Positions 1-11,529 of a stretch of 64,000 nt of DNA are shown here, in pieces. The position numbers and the translations under genes are program-made. The notes beneath the pieces are model-generated. The model saw only the letters and a list, made by a program, of their open reading frames with translations. It had not been told where the DNA came from and made no database searches. The DNA is from Notamacropus eugenii. Its lineage: Eukaryota > Chordata > Mammalia > Diprotodontia > Macropodidae. How positions within the stretch are numbered: the stretch's first letter is position 1; each line of letters starts with the position of its first letter. The stretch spans positions 97,097,067 to 97,161,066 of the forward strand of contig NC_092879.1 in NCBI RefSeq assembly GCF_028372415.1, in the 5' to 3' direction.

Positions 1-44
1 CTACCAGCCTGCCTCATGGCCCCTCTAGGCCAGGACAAGACAAA

Positions 45-99
45 CCCCCCCCCCCGCCCCCGGCCCCAGCTAGGCCTGACTGGAATGGGGGGGGGGGGG
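45..99. repeat. C and G homopolymer runs
   Basis: A run of 11 C (45-55), a second C-rich stretch just after it, and 13 G (87-99) lie within 55 bases. Such runs can form i-motif or G-quadruplex structures and are also common sites of sequencing-length error. No gene assignment. Confidence 0.8.
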
Positions 100-162
100 C
101 CTCATGTAGATGCAGGGGATGGAGGAGGGGAAGGCAGCAGAGGGGAGAACAGGAACTAAGCC

Positions 163-168
163 AATAAA
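163..168 (+). terminator. possible poly(A) signal of an upstream gene
   Basis: A canonical AATAAA hexamer lies in low-repeat, purine-rich DNA that resembles the end of a 3' UTR. T-rich sequence follows at about 205-215 and 275-285. In human, AMOT ends upstream of the LHFPL1 5' end in the same orientation, so this could be the AMOT 3' end, but no coding sequence is present to confirm it. A chance hexamer is equally possible. Confidence 0.25.
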
Positions 169-679
169 ATATTTCAAGTTAACTGAAAACAAGACTTTCC
201 TGAGATTTTTCCCTGGGCTCCTTCCCAGAGCATCTGGTTTCAGTTCCCCTCCTTGAAAAACCCCACAGCTTGTATGTTTTCAATAGCAGCCCCTGCCCCA
301 CAGAGAGCCAGCTGGGAGCAGTGGTCCTAAGGCTGAGTTCTGCTCCTGCAGACCCAGCATCATGTCACCTCCAGGCCTGGGGAGGGGCCCCCAGCACTTC
401 CTGGACAGAACCCTTGGGACTTCAGGCAGGTCCTTTCTGGAGGCTGTTTCCCCTCCTATTGGGGGATCTTTTAAGAAGGGAATGTGCAGTCTCAGAGTTG
501 CATGCGGCAGGAATGAAGGCAGGGACAGACTGGGCAGTAGATGGGCAGGGATGCGGGCACCATTGGTCTGCAGGATGCACATTCTCAGCCATCTCTAGTT
601 CCAGTTCCGGCAGAGTACTAGCACACACACAGGCCCTACTTAATTATCGAGGCTCGTCCCTGCAAAAGCTCCTAGGACT
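169..679. other. no recognised feature
   Basis: The ORFs here overlap on both strands in several frames, show no family signal and have no splice context. I treat them as chance. No repeat family is recognised. Confidence 0.5.
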
Positions 680-835
680 GGAGAGCTGAAAGACACTCTA
701 GAGGCCACCAAATCCAACCCCCTTATTTTACAGAGAAGGAAACTGAGAGCCAGAGAAGGGGAGGGCACAGGCAACTCAGCAATGGCTGAGCCTGGTTCCC
801 AGTGGAGACCCTATGACTGCAGCTCTCTCCAGTAT
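680..835 (-). mobile_element. MIR/THER-type SINE fragment
   Basis: It contains the antisense form of the MIR core: a 'ttttacagagaaggaaactgag' class motif near 728-750 (antisense of 'ctcagtttcc..ctgtaaaa'), preceded by a 'gaggccaccaaatccaaccc' class lead-in. Old and diverged. This is pattern recognition only, without an alignment. Confidence 0.6.
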
Positions 836-3484
836 ATCGTGCTGCTTGCCAATGTAGCAGAAGTCTGATCTCTCCAGCTATGGAGAGTGGAGGCTGGCCC
901 AGTCCTAGGAGCGCTGGGGGCCTCCAGAAACTCCCCCACTGGGTAGCATTTGTGACAGACAGAAATGTTACCTGAAGGAATCAGGGTCACTTGGGGGGCA
1001 GGTGGTGCTTTGAAGCTAGCCCACAAGGCACTCATGGGATATTCAATAAGGAAAGGGACTCCAGCAGCAGCAGCAGCAGCTCCCCAACTGGCTTCTCCAG
1101 AGCCTACCATGGGAAGACAGACACTGGGCTGTCCTTCAGAGTCCTATAGTCCATTGAGCAAGAGAAGATTCTGCTGCCTACACCTGGGTGCAGAGCACTC
1201 AGCTTATGGGCTGTGCCCTCAAGATGTTTGAAGTTCCTACACTGGGTGCACAAATCAATGCCAGGCAAAGGCAGGTGATAGAAGCTTTCAAGGAACCTTC
1301 AAGTGTCTGGGGTGGGAGTGGGGGAAGAAAATCACTCCCAGATTTGATGGAGGGGGTGGGGAACCAGGGAGATCTTCTTGGAGGAGGTGGGTCCTGAGCT
1401 GGGTCTGGGAGGATTTCCCTAGGTGGAGGAATGGGGAAGAGGGCATTCACAATGGCATGGCTGGTGAGGAAGAGGAGACAAGTGCACACAGTAGGAATCT
1501 GACGATGGTGAGTAGGCACAGAGTTGGGAGTGAAGGCTGGAGGCAGAGTATGGAGGGGTTGGAATGGGTAAAGGATGCGGGCTCTGTGGTGGAAGTGGGC
1601 AGGGAGGAGTGTGTGTGAGGGGAGTTTTGCCAGCCATCGGCTTCTCTTCCATTGCCTACCAAAGGAATTGGTCCCCAAGACCTGTTGGAGTCAGGTGTGG
1701 GGTCCCCTACCTGTTGCAGTCAGGTATGGGGAGTAAACCAAGAGCTGAGTGGGGCTCAGGAGTGAAGTTGTCTCCCCTTCCTCCCATGAACTCAATCAGA
1801 CACCTTAAGCCAGTCTCCTCTTTCTATTTTCCCCATCTATACAACAGGGGGAACTTGGACAACCATTCATCATTCTTAGGACTCAGCAGCATGAGCTCCA
1901 AGCTGTTTGCAGACACTTGATATTGTGCCCAGTGGCTCAGACTCAGATCTGAGCAGAGCCAGACGGTAATAGTGCCCTGGGTGCCTCCTGCACACTCATT
2001 CCAATGGGAACTGTGAACCAGGCCATCAGAAATGGGGCCCACCTGGGCCCTTCCTGGAAACCTCCTCCTCTGTGTCTGCTGGTTACCTCCCCTTCTCCCA
2101 ACAGGCACCTCCAGAAAGCTTTGGGGATTCGCCTAAAGAATTCCGGGGAGTCAGATGGGGGGGTCAGGATGAGAGATCCTGCAGGCCTCATGGGAGAAAG
2201 CATCTTGGCCCACATAGAGCTTCTAGGAGAGCTGGGGAGGGTCTTCACCCCTTCTAGGGATGGAGGAAGATATGGAGGTGGGGAAGAAGAAAAAAGTAAG
2301 GTGGACTTCAAACCAGATGATCTCCCCACCCAGCCATCTTTCCATCTATGATTCCAGGATCCTATCCGACATCCAATTAGAACATAAGCTTCCTGAGAGC
2401 AGACTTTGAATTTGTCTTTATAACTCTTGAGCCTAGAATTAGGTTCTTCAGAAATCATGGAACTGAACTGAATATACTCCTCCTCCACCAGCCTATCCAG
2501 TCAGGAAGTAAACTTTTCCTCCTCTGCGCACAAGCTCTTGAGCTGGTTAGGCCTGGGGGGCAGGGGGTGTCTCTTCCTGCTTTCTTGAATCTGGAGCACT
2601 GAAGTCAATATAAACTCACACACTGCTGGCTTGATGTCTCCAAGGCAGGATAACTGTTAGCTCCCACCGAAATGGTGCCTGGTTAATGGAAACCCAGATT
2701 TTCAGGCTTTTGTAGGCCTTTCCTTGGCACATAAGGGTGCATAAGACAAAGAAAACAGAATCAGTATGTTGGTGACACTCTGCCCATTCCACATGGCCCA
2801 TGCTGCTCACAGTTGATGCACAGCAGCTCTCCTGAGTTGATGGGACATGTCTTGAATGCTAGAGTGGCTCGTGATGGACCACTGTGGCTGAAACATCCAA
2901 GCATCGCATTTCTTTCTTTATGGTTCCTAGACCCCCGTGTGTGCATGTGTGGGGAGGGGATGCCTTAGAAGGCCAACTCCATTGACTTGCTTGGAGGCAA
3001 ATTCAGCTGCTTCCCCTAGACTTGGCCTCCATTCAGCAGGAGGACCTGACTAGCTGCTTTAATCCACTCCATCCTAGGAGAAGTCAAAGAAAAGAGGATG
3101 CCCTGCAGAAAGCTGCATAGGGCACTACGCCATATAGGGCATAGTTGGCCCATAGAGGAGTGAAAGAAACAGTTGGCACTGAGAGGCACTCATCTGAGTC
3201 AATGAAACTGGTGCCTCTGACTGACCCATTATTGAGGACTGTTTGGTGATCTCTGTTATGAGAGAAGTCTCCCTGGAATTGGGGGTTATATCTCGAATGG
3301 CTGTAATAGAAAAACGAAAGACATCAATCAAGTTTGAAAAAGTCAAATAAATGAATTTTTCCAATTAGAGGCCTTACGTCCATGGGAACCATGGGCAACA
3401 GAGGAATGGGAAGGTCACGGTGGAGGAGGAGTATATTCAGTTCAATTTCATCATTTATTAAGAGCCCAGTTCTAGGCTTAGAAG
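836..3484. other. mostly unrecognised DNA with weak repeat traces
   Basis: A six-unit CAG tract lies at about 1062-1080. A weak sense MIR tail is visible at about 1795-1915 and a weak L2 3'-end-like stretch at about 2385-2440. The many overlapping ORFs show no conserved motif or exon boundary. I support no gene here. Confidence 0.5.
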
Positions 3485-3725
3485 ACCTAATGATACTTTA
3501 CATTCCTACAGTGCTTTAAGTTTGCCAAAGCACTCCTCCTACCCCACAAAAGCTCTGTCAGTTGAGGAGTACAAACATTTTCCATCCCTAGTTGCCAGAA
3601 GAGGAAACTGAGCCTGCCAGAGGTAAATGTCCTTCCTAGGGTTTCAGAGCTAGTAAGGGTTAGAGCCAGGGCTTGAACCCCAGTCTCCCAAGGTCAAGCC
3701 CAGTGCTCTTTTCACTCCCTGGGAG
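3485..3725 (-). mobile_element. MIR-type SINE
   Basis: Antisense MIR. The 'gaggaaactgag' core is near 3602, followed by 'agctagtaagggttagagccag' class sequence and the reversed tRNA-like head ending near 'gtgctcttttcactccc'. Nearly full length. Confidence 0.75.
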
Positions 3726-3764
3726 CACCTAGGCTGCTAGGCTACTTTTAAGGTGGAGGAACCC

Positions 3765-3920
3765 TGCTTTCTTTGGGAGTCAGAGGGTTCAGCTGGAGCA
3801 TGTGCTGTTGTATGATCTTGGACAAGTCTCTTCTCTCCTGGTTTCAGTTTCCTCATCAGTAAAGTGAAGGGATTGGGCCAGATGAGCTATGAGATCCTTC
3901 TGGTCCCAACTAAATGATCT
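3765..3920 (+). mobile_element. MIR-type SINE
   Basis: Sense MIR with 'gatcttggacaagtctcttc' (tRNA-like region to core), then 'gtttcagtttcctcatcagtaaa', then a 'gatgagctatgagatccttctggtccc' type tail. It lies back to back with the antisense MIR copies on both sides. Confidence 0.75.
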
Positions 3921-3934
3921 GAAGTGTCTGTATA

Positions 3935-4165
3935 ATTCTAATGCCTGACATTTACATTGTGCTTTGTGGTTTGCAAAATGACTCACATATGATCGAGTTG
4001 AGTCCTCATAGCTGCCCTGAGAAATCCAGTCAGTGCTATTCTCCCACTTCACAGATCAGGAAAGAAAGCAAACTTTGGCAGATCCTGGACAGCAAAGCTT
4101 GTGGTTGCTCCCAGATGAGAACTCAGGTCAAGAGAGGAGTAAACTCCTCTCCCATGCTTGTGCCA
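3935..4165 (-). mobile_element. MIR-type SINE
   Basis: Antisense MIR. It runs from 'gcctgacatttacattgtgctttg' class sequence through 'cccacttcacagatcagg' to a degraded tRNA-like head. It directly abuts the 5' end of the HAL1 element. Confidence 0.65.
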
Positions 4166-4234
4166 CTTTGGAGGAACTGAGAACTTACAGGTCCCTAGAG
4201 TATACCCTCTACTTGACAAAGGACTCAAAAGTCA

Positions 4235-5336
4235 AGTAACTGGCTGGAAAAATACCCAAAAAGGGAAAAATAAGACTATAGAAGGTTACTTTCTTGATGA
4301 ACAGGTATTTTCTTCCACCCTTTCAGATGAGGAAGAACAATGCATACTATCAGAGGAAGACACAAAAGTAAAGGTTTTTACATACAAAACCTCCAAAATA
4401 AATATGCAATGGTCTCAGGCCATGGAAGAGCTCAAAAAGGATTTTGAAAATCAAGTAAGGGAAGTGGAGGAAAAATTGGGAAGAGAAATGAGAGCAATGC
4501 AAAAAAATCATGAAAAGCAACTCAACAGCTTGCTAAAGGAGGCCCCAAAAATGCTGAAGAAAATAACGTCTTTAAAAATAGACTAACTCAAATGGCAAAA
4601 GAAGAGAAGAATGCTTTAAAAAGCAGGATTAGCCAAATAGAAAAGGAAGTTCAAAAGCTCACTGAAGAAAATAGTTCTTTAAAAATTAGAATGGAGCAGA
4701 TGGAAACTAATGACTTTATGAGAAACCAAGAAATCACAAAACAAAACCAAAAGAATAAAAAATAGAAGACAATGTGAAATATCTCATTGGAAAAACAACT
4801 AACTTGGAAAATAGATCCAGGAGAGACAATTTTAAAATTATGAGACTCCCTGAAAGCCATGATCAAAAAAAGAGCCTAGACATCTTCTTTCATGAAATTA
4901 TCAAGGAAAACTGCCCTGATATTCTAGAACCAGAGGGTAAAATAAATATCAAAAGTATCCACTGATCACCTCCTGAAAGACATCCCAAAAGGAAAACTAG
5001 GAATATTGTAGCCAAATTCCAGAGTTCACAAGTCAAGGAGAAAATATTGCAAGCAGCCAGAAAGAAATAATTCAAGTATTGTGGAAATACAGTCAGGATA
5101 ACACAAGATCTAGCAGCTTCTACATTAAGGGATCAAAGGGCTTGGAATATGATATTTCAAAAGTCAAAGGAACTAGGATTAAAACCAAGAATCACCTACT
5201 CAGCAAAACTGAGTATAATATTGCAGGAGGAAAAATGGTCATTCAATGAAATAGAGGACTCTCAAGCATTCCTGATGAAAAGACCAGAGCTGAAAAGAAA
5301 ATTTGACTTTCAAACACAAGAATCAAGACAAGCATG
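4235..5336 (+). pseudogene. HAL1 ORF1 (RNA-binding chaperone-like), broken
   Basis: L1-type ORF1 proteins are trimeric coiled-coil RNA-binding proteins. Frame fragments in order are: an N-terminal acidic region and heptad-like coiled coil (the 142-residue ORF at 4158-4586, rich in E and K with 'EELKKDFENQ', 'EEKLGREM' and 'MQKNHEKQL'); further coiled coil in another frame to about 4765; an RRM-like start ('NLENRSRRDNFKIMRLPE', near 4801); and C-terminal-domain-like pieces ('VKEKILQAARKK', 'LKPRITYSAKLS', 'LMKRPELKRKFD') up to 5336. In-frame stops and shifts near 4586, 4765, 4963 and 5069 break it. Family and decay are clear; the original start codon is not. Confidence 0.75.
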
Positions 5337-5725
5337 AAAAGGCAAACAGGAAAGAGAAATCATAATGGACTTACTAAAGTTGAACTGTTTACATTCCTAC
5401 ATGGAAAGATAATATTTGTAACTCTTGAAACTTTTCTCAGTATTTGGGTAGTTGGAGGGATTATACACATATATATATATATAGACAGAGGGCATAGGGT
5501 GAGTTGACTAGGAAGGGATGATATCTAAATAAATAAAATTAAGGGGTGAGAGAGGAATATATTGGGAGGAGAAAGGGAGAAATGGAATGTGGCAAATTAT
5601 CTCTCATAAAAGAGGCAAGAAAGCTTTTTCAATGGAGGGAAAAGGGGGGGAAGGCAAGACAGAAAAAGTGAAGCTTACTCTCATCACATTTGGCTTAAGA
5701 AGGGAGCAATATGCACACTCAATTT

Positions 5726-6285
5726 GGTATGAAAATCTATCTTACACTACAGGAAAGTAGGGGAAAAGGGGATAAGTGGGGTGTGGTGGGAATGATAGAA
5801 GGGAGGGCACATGGGAAGAGGGAGTAATTAGAATTAAACACTTTAGGGGAGGGACAAGATCAAAAGAGACAATAGAATAAACAGGGGGCAAGATAGGATG
5901 GAGGAAAATATTATTAGTCTTTCACAACATTATTATGGAAGTCTTTTGCAAAACTCCACATATATAGCCTATGTGGAATTACTTGCCTTCTCAGTGGGGA
6001 TGGGTGGGGAGGGAGGAAGTGAGAGAAGCTGGAATTCAAAATTTTAGGAACGAATGTTGAGAATTGTTTTTACATGCAACTGGGATACAGGTAATGTCGT
6101 ACAGAAATCTATCTTACCCTACAAGAAAAGAGAGAAGATGGGGATAAGGGAAGAGAGGGGTGTGATAGAAGGAAGGGCAGATTAGGGGAAGGAGGAATCA
6201 GAATGCATAGTGTTTGGGGGTGGGGGAAGGGAGGGATGGGGAGAAAATTTAGAATTCAAAATCTTGTGGAAATGAATGTTGAAAA
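5726..6285 (+). repeat. duplicated block in the HAL1 3' UTR
   Basis: A block beginning 'aatctatcttacactacagg' (near 5732) recurs as 'aatctatcttaccctacaag' (near 6107). Both copies continue through 'gggataag..', 'gatagaagg..agggca' and 'gaattcaaaat..gaatgttga' motifs. The second copy ends at the element's A-rich tail. Spacing is about 375 bp. This is an internal, diverged tandem duplication of the terminal part of the UTR. Confidence 0.65.
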
Positions 6286-6489
6286 CTAAAAATAAATTAA
6301 TTAATTTTAAAAAAAGAAAGAAAGGTTCACAGACAGGGTTAAATGTCTACCAAGGGTCCCTAAGATGAGATGCCAGCCAAGGCAGGTCTCCTAGTCATCA
6401 GGGTGAGCACTCTGCATGCCACTTCCCACTGCTGTTTGCAATCTCTGAGTAATCCTGGCAAGAGACAGGGCTATACTCTCGGCTTTGCT

Positions 6490-6700
6490 TTTAAAAAATA
6501 CATTTATATTGATATCTTCGGTTTATACATCACCTAAATTTTTCCGTATTTCTCTCTCCTGTTCCCTTCCAGGAGCATCTGCTACAGCAGAACATTTTTA
6601 AAGGGAAAAAAAGATGAAGAAGAGAAAAAAATCAGCAAAACCAACCAATACATGGAAAAAGTCTGAGAATATACGCAATATTTCATATCCGTGGACTCCT
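6490..6700 (-). mobile_element. marsupial L1 3'-end-type repeat, antisense
   Basis: The T-rich start and the sequence 'cagcaaaaccaaccaataca' resemble the antisense A-rich 3' regions of marsupial L1-like repeats as I recall them. It lies directly beside a (CA)n tract, as such 3' ends often do. Moderate confidence only. Confidence 0.4.
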
Positions 6701-6704
6701 CCCC

Positions 6705-6706
6705 CA

Positions 6707-6738
<32 letters not shown>

Positions 6739-6848
6739 ACACACACACACACCACATACACCCACACCCACACACAGACACACTCACACACACACCCTTC
6801 ACACACATACACACACAGAGACACACACATGCACACACACACATACTG
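6705..6848. repeat. (CA)n microsatellite, interrupted
   Basis: About 140 bases of CA repeat with TCA, CCA and GA interruptions. The ORFs on both strands here (Thr/His-rich and Cys/Val-rich) are translations of the repeat and are not genes. Confidence 0.95.
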
Positions 6849-6924
6849 ACACATACACCCAACTCTCTGAAAGAGTAGGGTGTGTGTAAGGGGAGGGGTC
6901 TTCTAGTATCTCGTTTGGGGCCAT

Positions 6925-7547
6925 GCCACCAGTATGGTGCAGGCCTCCATCACCTCACATATGGATTATTGCAATAGTCTGCCTGCCTCAAGTCTCTCCC
7001 CACTTCAGCCCATCTTCCATTCAATCATAAGATTGATCTTTCTAAAGCCCAGGTATGACCATGTCACCCCCTTACTCAATAAACTCTGGTGGCTCTCTTC
7101 TATCTCTAAGTTCAAATAGAAAATCTTCTCTGGTTTGGGGCCCTTCCTGCCTTCCTTGCCTGTACTCTGCACTCCTCCTCCCACACACTCTGATGCGGTG
7201 ACACGCTGTCCTCACAGTTCCTGGAACGGGATACTCCATGTCCAATTCCAGGCATTTTCTCACTGACTGTCCGCCATACTTGGAATTCTCTCTCCTCATC
7301 TCTGCCTCCTTCCTTCAAATCCCAACAACAATCCCACCTTCTTGGAAAAGCCTTTCCTGCTAGTTCCTTCCCTCTGGTGATTATTTACAATTTGCCCTGT
7401 TTAGATATTGTTTGGACAGTTGTTTGCATGTTGACTTCTCCATTAGACTATAAGCACACATGGTCTTTTGTCTTTCCCACTATTCCCACTACTTAGCAAA
7501 GGACCTGGCACCTAGCAGGCACTTTAATGCTTGTTGACTTGAAAACT
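6925..7547 (+). mobile_element. L2-type LINE, 3' portion
   Basis: Frame +1 at 6934-7119 reads 'SHMDYCNSLPASSLSPLQ' and then 'PRYDHVTPLLNKL', the C-terminal part of L2/CR1-clade reverse transcriptases (consensus about 'LDYCNSLL..LQ..YDHITPLLKSLHWL'). The typical L2 3' UTR follows, ending in 'ctagcaggcactttaatgct' at about 7515-7545. ORF2 is truncated and decayed. Confidence 0.85.
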
Positions 7548-7753
7548 TGGAATTTTACAACATTCACTTCTGATTTTTTTTCTGCTGGTTATCTTTTCTA
7601 TTTACGTTACTCTCGTCATTGCCTATATTGTTTTCTTAGCTTGGCATATTTTACTTTTTATCAGATCATGTAAATCTTTCCACACTTTCTCACATTCATC
7701 ATATCCATTGTTTCTTACAGTACAATCCCTTACTGTCCCTAATTCCATTGCAT

Positions 7754-8050
7754 TCATGTACTACAATCTGTTTGGGTGTTACCCAATTGATGGGCATCTA
7801 CTTTATTTTCAGTTTTTGGCACTATAAGAAAAGTGCCGCTATGAATATTTTTGGTGTACATGGGAGACTTTCTTTTTATTAGTGGCCTCCTGGACTTTAT
7901 GCCTAGTAGTGAAACATCTGGGTCAAACGCTATGGATATTTGAGTCACTGCATTTACACAATTCCAAGTTGCTTTCCAGAATTGCTGTACTAATTCACAG
8001 CTCCACCAAAAATGCACTGGTGTGCCTATCTGCAGCAGCTCCTCCACCAT
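7754..8050 (-). pseudogene. L1 ORF2 C-terminal fragment
   Basis: The translation contains 'VHFWWSCELVQQFWKATWN' and then 'IAFDPDVSLLGI', matching the cysteine-rich C-terminal region of L1 ORF2 (family form about 'HCWWECKLVQPLWK...PFDPAIPLLGI'). The expected Cys in the first motif is Phe here. It is an open stretch of 98 codons inside a dead L1. Confidence 0.8.
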
Positions 8051-8234
8051 GATTTATTGCCAACTTTTGTCATCTTTTCCAATGTGTAGAATGGGAGTGA
8101 AACTTAAAAGTTGCTTTGATTTGCATTTCTTTTCTTCTTATTATTATAACATTCTTTTACATAGTTGTTGGTACTTTGCAATTCTTTTGAGAACTGTTCA
8201 TATCCTTTGACCACTTGCCTATTGGGAAATGGTT

Positions 8235-8310
8235 ATTGGCATATATACATTTATTTATATATTAATATATACATCTATGTATTTATATATAGATCAATAT
8301 CCATTTATTG
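8235..8310. repeat. AT-rich (TA/TTTA) low-complexity tract
   Basis: Alternating TATA, TTTATT and ATATAC units inside the antisense L1. The overlapping Tyr/Ile-rich ORF is a product of this composition. Confidence 0.8.
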
Positions 8311-11289
8311 TTTGTATAACTTATGTACAAATCCTCATTGGAGAAATTTGATACAAAATTGTTGTGGGTTTTTTTCCTATTTAACCACATTCCCTTCTTA
8401 TCCTAGATGTATAAACATCATCTGCATAGAAGCTTTTTCAGTTTTGCTTAATCAAAGTTCTCTATTTTACCTTTTGTAATTGCATCTATCCCTTATTTGG
8501 AGAAGAGTATGTCTCCTCATATCTAGGCATCTCTTTGATATTTTTTATGGTATTATCCTTAATATTAAGGCCACATACTCATAGGCTATATTGTGCCATA
8601 TCATGTAATAATGTTGGTCTAAACCTAATTTTTGCCAAAAAGAAATTCTATCTTCTAGTTTCTGCTTTCCAGGTTTCCCAACAGTTTTTTTTAATCAAAT
8701 AGAGAGTTCTTTCCTGAGTATGTGTTTTCTGGTTTATTGAACACTAAGTTACCGAGTTCCGTTGCTTGTCACTCTTCTTTGTTTAGTCTGTTCCATTGAT
8801 CTACTTCTGTATTTTTTAACCTATACCAGATGGCTTCAATGACTATTGCTTCACAATGTAGTTTGAGGTCAGGAAGTACTATTCCCCATTTGTCCCTATT
8901 TCTTTTCAAAATTTCCCTTGTATTCTAGAGGTTTTATTTTTCCAAATAAATTTTGTTATTGTTTTATCAATTTCTGTAATTTGATTGGTATAGTATTAAA
9001 AATATCAATTAATTTTGATAGTATTATCATTTTTATTACATCAGCACAGCCAAACCATGACCACTGAGTATTCTTTCAGCTATTTAAGTTGTTCTTTATT
9101 TCATTAAGGAGAACTTTGAAAATTGGATTTTTACTAGTCTGTAGTGTACTTTGGTAAACTGATCCCCAGAAACTTTATGAATGTTGTACTAATTTGGAAT
9201 GGGATTTCTCTATTATTGCCTCTTGGATTTTATTATTATATACAAATGCAGTTGATTTTTGAGGGTTTATATTATAGTCTGAAACCTTGATAAAGCTACT
9301 AGTCAATTAGTTTCTTTGCTTGGTTCACTAGGATTTTCAAAGTAAAGCATCGTATCATAGATAAATATGGATAGATTTTTTTCTCCTCTTTACCTATATT
9401 TACACCGGTAATTTCTTTTGTCTTTTTGCTACTACTACTATTTCCAGAACTATATCAAATAACAGGAGAAAGATGGGTATCCTTGCTTTACTCCAATATA
9501 CTGGGGAAAAGGCTCTAACATTTCCCTATTGCATATGATGCAAACCACACGTGGCAACCTTTTGTTTATCTTTCTACTAGGCTCATCCAAAACTTGAAAA
9601 GGGACATTAAAACCTCTTGTTACTATTGTCTATGTCTATTGTTTACTATTAATATCTATGTCTTCTTTTAGCTCAGTTATTATTTCCCTTGTGAATTTAT
9701 ATGCTAAAGCATTTGGAGCATATAAATTTAAAATCGACATTGGTTTGCTGTCTGTGGTTCCTTTCAGCATAATTTATTTTTCTTGTTTACCACTTTTAAG
9801 TACTTGCTTTGCTTTTTCTGATAGCATGATTGCAACACCTGCTTTTTTGGATCTGTTTGATGTATACTAAATTTTTTCTAGATCAGCACTTTTATTCCAT
9901 GTATTTTTTTAATTTTTTATAAATGTTTCTTATAAGTAACAGATTTGAGAGGTCTGTTTTCTTGCCCAACCTACCAGTCTTTTTCATTTTATTGAACTGT
10001 TTAATCCATTTTATTGTTGTTTGCTTTTCTTCTTCTAGATTGTCCTTCACTTCCATGTAATTGCATTCCCAATCAGTTATTCTCTTTTTGTTTGTTTGGT
10101 GAGATTTGCCACATCAAATTCAAGGGTTTTTTTTTTTTCTATTCTGCCTGTTATTTCTGCTTTGCAGGCCATAAATTTTGCTTTTCTTCTTGAATCATTC
10201 AGGAACATTCTGCTGTCACTCCATGCTCTCTTTGGGATCCGCAGGGTTCTCTGCCTCATCTGATGTTGATTCCTTTACTTGTGTCTTGTGATATTTATTC
10301 TAGATGCCTGGACTCTTTTCTCTAATTTTCAGGCCATATTTCTTTGTGCTATTTATATCCTCCCAGTTAGTTTATCTACTTATGCACAAGTTCTTTCATT
10401 GAATTTTCTTTTCCTGAGATCTTTAGTAATTCCAAACTTTTTCCTTTATGTTTCCCTGCTGATAGCTTTCTGACTCCCTTCCCTTCGATTGATTTTTCCC
10501 TGGAGGCTGGATCTCAGAGTCAGCTTCCTCCCATGTGGAGTAGTTCATAGTTCCCCTGTCTCTATGTCTGCCATAAGTGATTTCTGGAAGGACAGAAGTG
10601 GTCCCAGCTGGATGCTTTCCCTCACTTTCCCTCAGGCTTATTGGAGGGCCCCACAGTCTCACACACAGTGTCCTGTCCTAGTTTCTTCTGTTCCTCTGCT
10701 CTCTGACCAAGAGGCACAATGTGCTGTTTTTGTAACCTGGACAAATTTCTACATTTTAGAATTTGGATTTCTGGGCCCCTGGGAAGAGTCGGGGGCAGGG
10801 TGTCAGGGGAGAGAGCTGAGCTCTGCTCCAAACAGGGGTAACTTCCTTCTCCTATTCTCTCTGTTCCTCCACTCCCTGACCCTGCTCAGTTGGGGCCCAG
10901 GAGGCTCCCACTCCTCCAGTTATCTTCACTGCAGCTTGAGCAAACTGCTGCTCTTTGCCTCTCCTTAGCCCTGGGAGTGGGGAAGATGGAGGGAGAAACA
11001 GAGTTGACTTTCTTTTCCTTCTTTTGGATCAGCTTTGCCATCCTGATGCCAAGAATGTGCCAGGTGCTGGGTGAAGGGGTGATGATTAAGCCGTTAGAGG
11101 TTAAGGATTTTAACCTTCTCTGTTAGTAGGTCAATATTTTAACTAATTTGGCATTCTTGATGTTCTAAATTGTAGAGATAGCTGAAATTACTTTTATCTC
11201 TGGCACAAAATTCCTATTTTGGTAAGGTCATGAAGATCAGATAAAATGTCTAACCCTTCATCTTGTTTGCAAAGTTATTTTAATCTATT

Positions 11290-11420
11290 CATAAATCAGT
11301 GAAGATTTATTGTATACCTACCATAGACCAGACCCTCTGCTAGTCAGGACGGGGGCTGCGAAGACAAATACGAAATCATTCTTGCCTCCAAGGACCTTCT
11401 CATTTAGGAATTTAGGATTA
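11290..11420 (-). mobile_element. L2 3'-end fragment, antisense
   Basis: It has the antisense L2 lead-in: 'tttattgtatacctaccata' followed by 'gaccctctgctagtcagg' and 'cttgcctccaaggaccttct', equivalents of the 'ttattaagcacctactatgt..caaggagct' pattern. It directly abuts the 5' end of L1 copy 1. Confidence 0.6.
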
Positions 11421-11529
11421 GGAGCTTCTCTCAGAAATGAAGGCCTATCCCTTTCTAATGCCAATATTCCACTAATGATCTTTGTGTATAGGACAGGACA
11501 AACACAAAGTCCTTAAAAAAAGAGCATGG

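Larger units (their letters stand above)
4220..6325 (+). mobile_element. HAL1 (half-L1) retroelement
   Basis: HAL1 elements are L1 derivatives that keep ORF1 and lack ORF2. Here an ORF1-like region (about 4235-5336) is followed directly by an L1-style 3' UTR of about 980 bp and an A-rich end with AATAAA-like motifs near 6290. No endonuclease or reverse-transcriptase sequence lies between ORF1 and the 3' UTR. The layout matches the HAL1 family known from marsupials, which presumably borrowed L1 ORF2 protein in trans. The 3' UTR is polypurine-rich and contains a repeated block. Orientation and 3' end are clear; the 5' edge is approximate. The broken frame makes this copy inactive. Confidence 0.8.
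7575..11285 (-). mobile_element. L1 LINE, antisense copy 1, internally deleted
   Basis: Read on the minus strand this is an L1 running from a 5' UTR-like part (about 11285-10270) to the ORF2 start region (about 10010-9990, 'GLNSSIK' class), an endonuclease part with 'AGVAIMLSEKAK' near 9840, an RT part near 9480-9420 and an ORF2 C-terminus (8050-7754). It ends in a short A-rich tail (T run at about 7573-7582 on the plus strand). ORF1 is nearly absent, because only about 250 bp separate the 5' UTR and the ORF2 start. Many stops; inactive. The 5' part matches that of the second copy at 16.8-17.4 kb. Confidence 0.75.

Noticed and set aside
6705..6848. CRISPR-like regular repetition
   Set aside because: Simple dinucleotide repeat without spacers, in a vertebrate genome.
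6582..6889. Cys/Val-rich and Thr/His-rich ORFs
   Set aside because: Direct translations of a (CA)n microsatellite.
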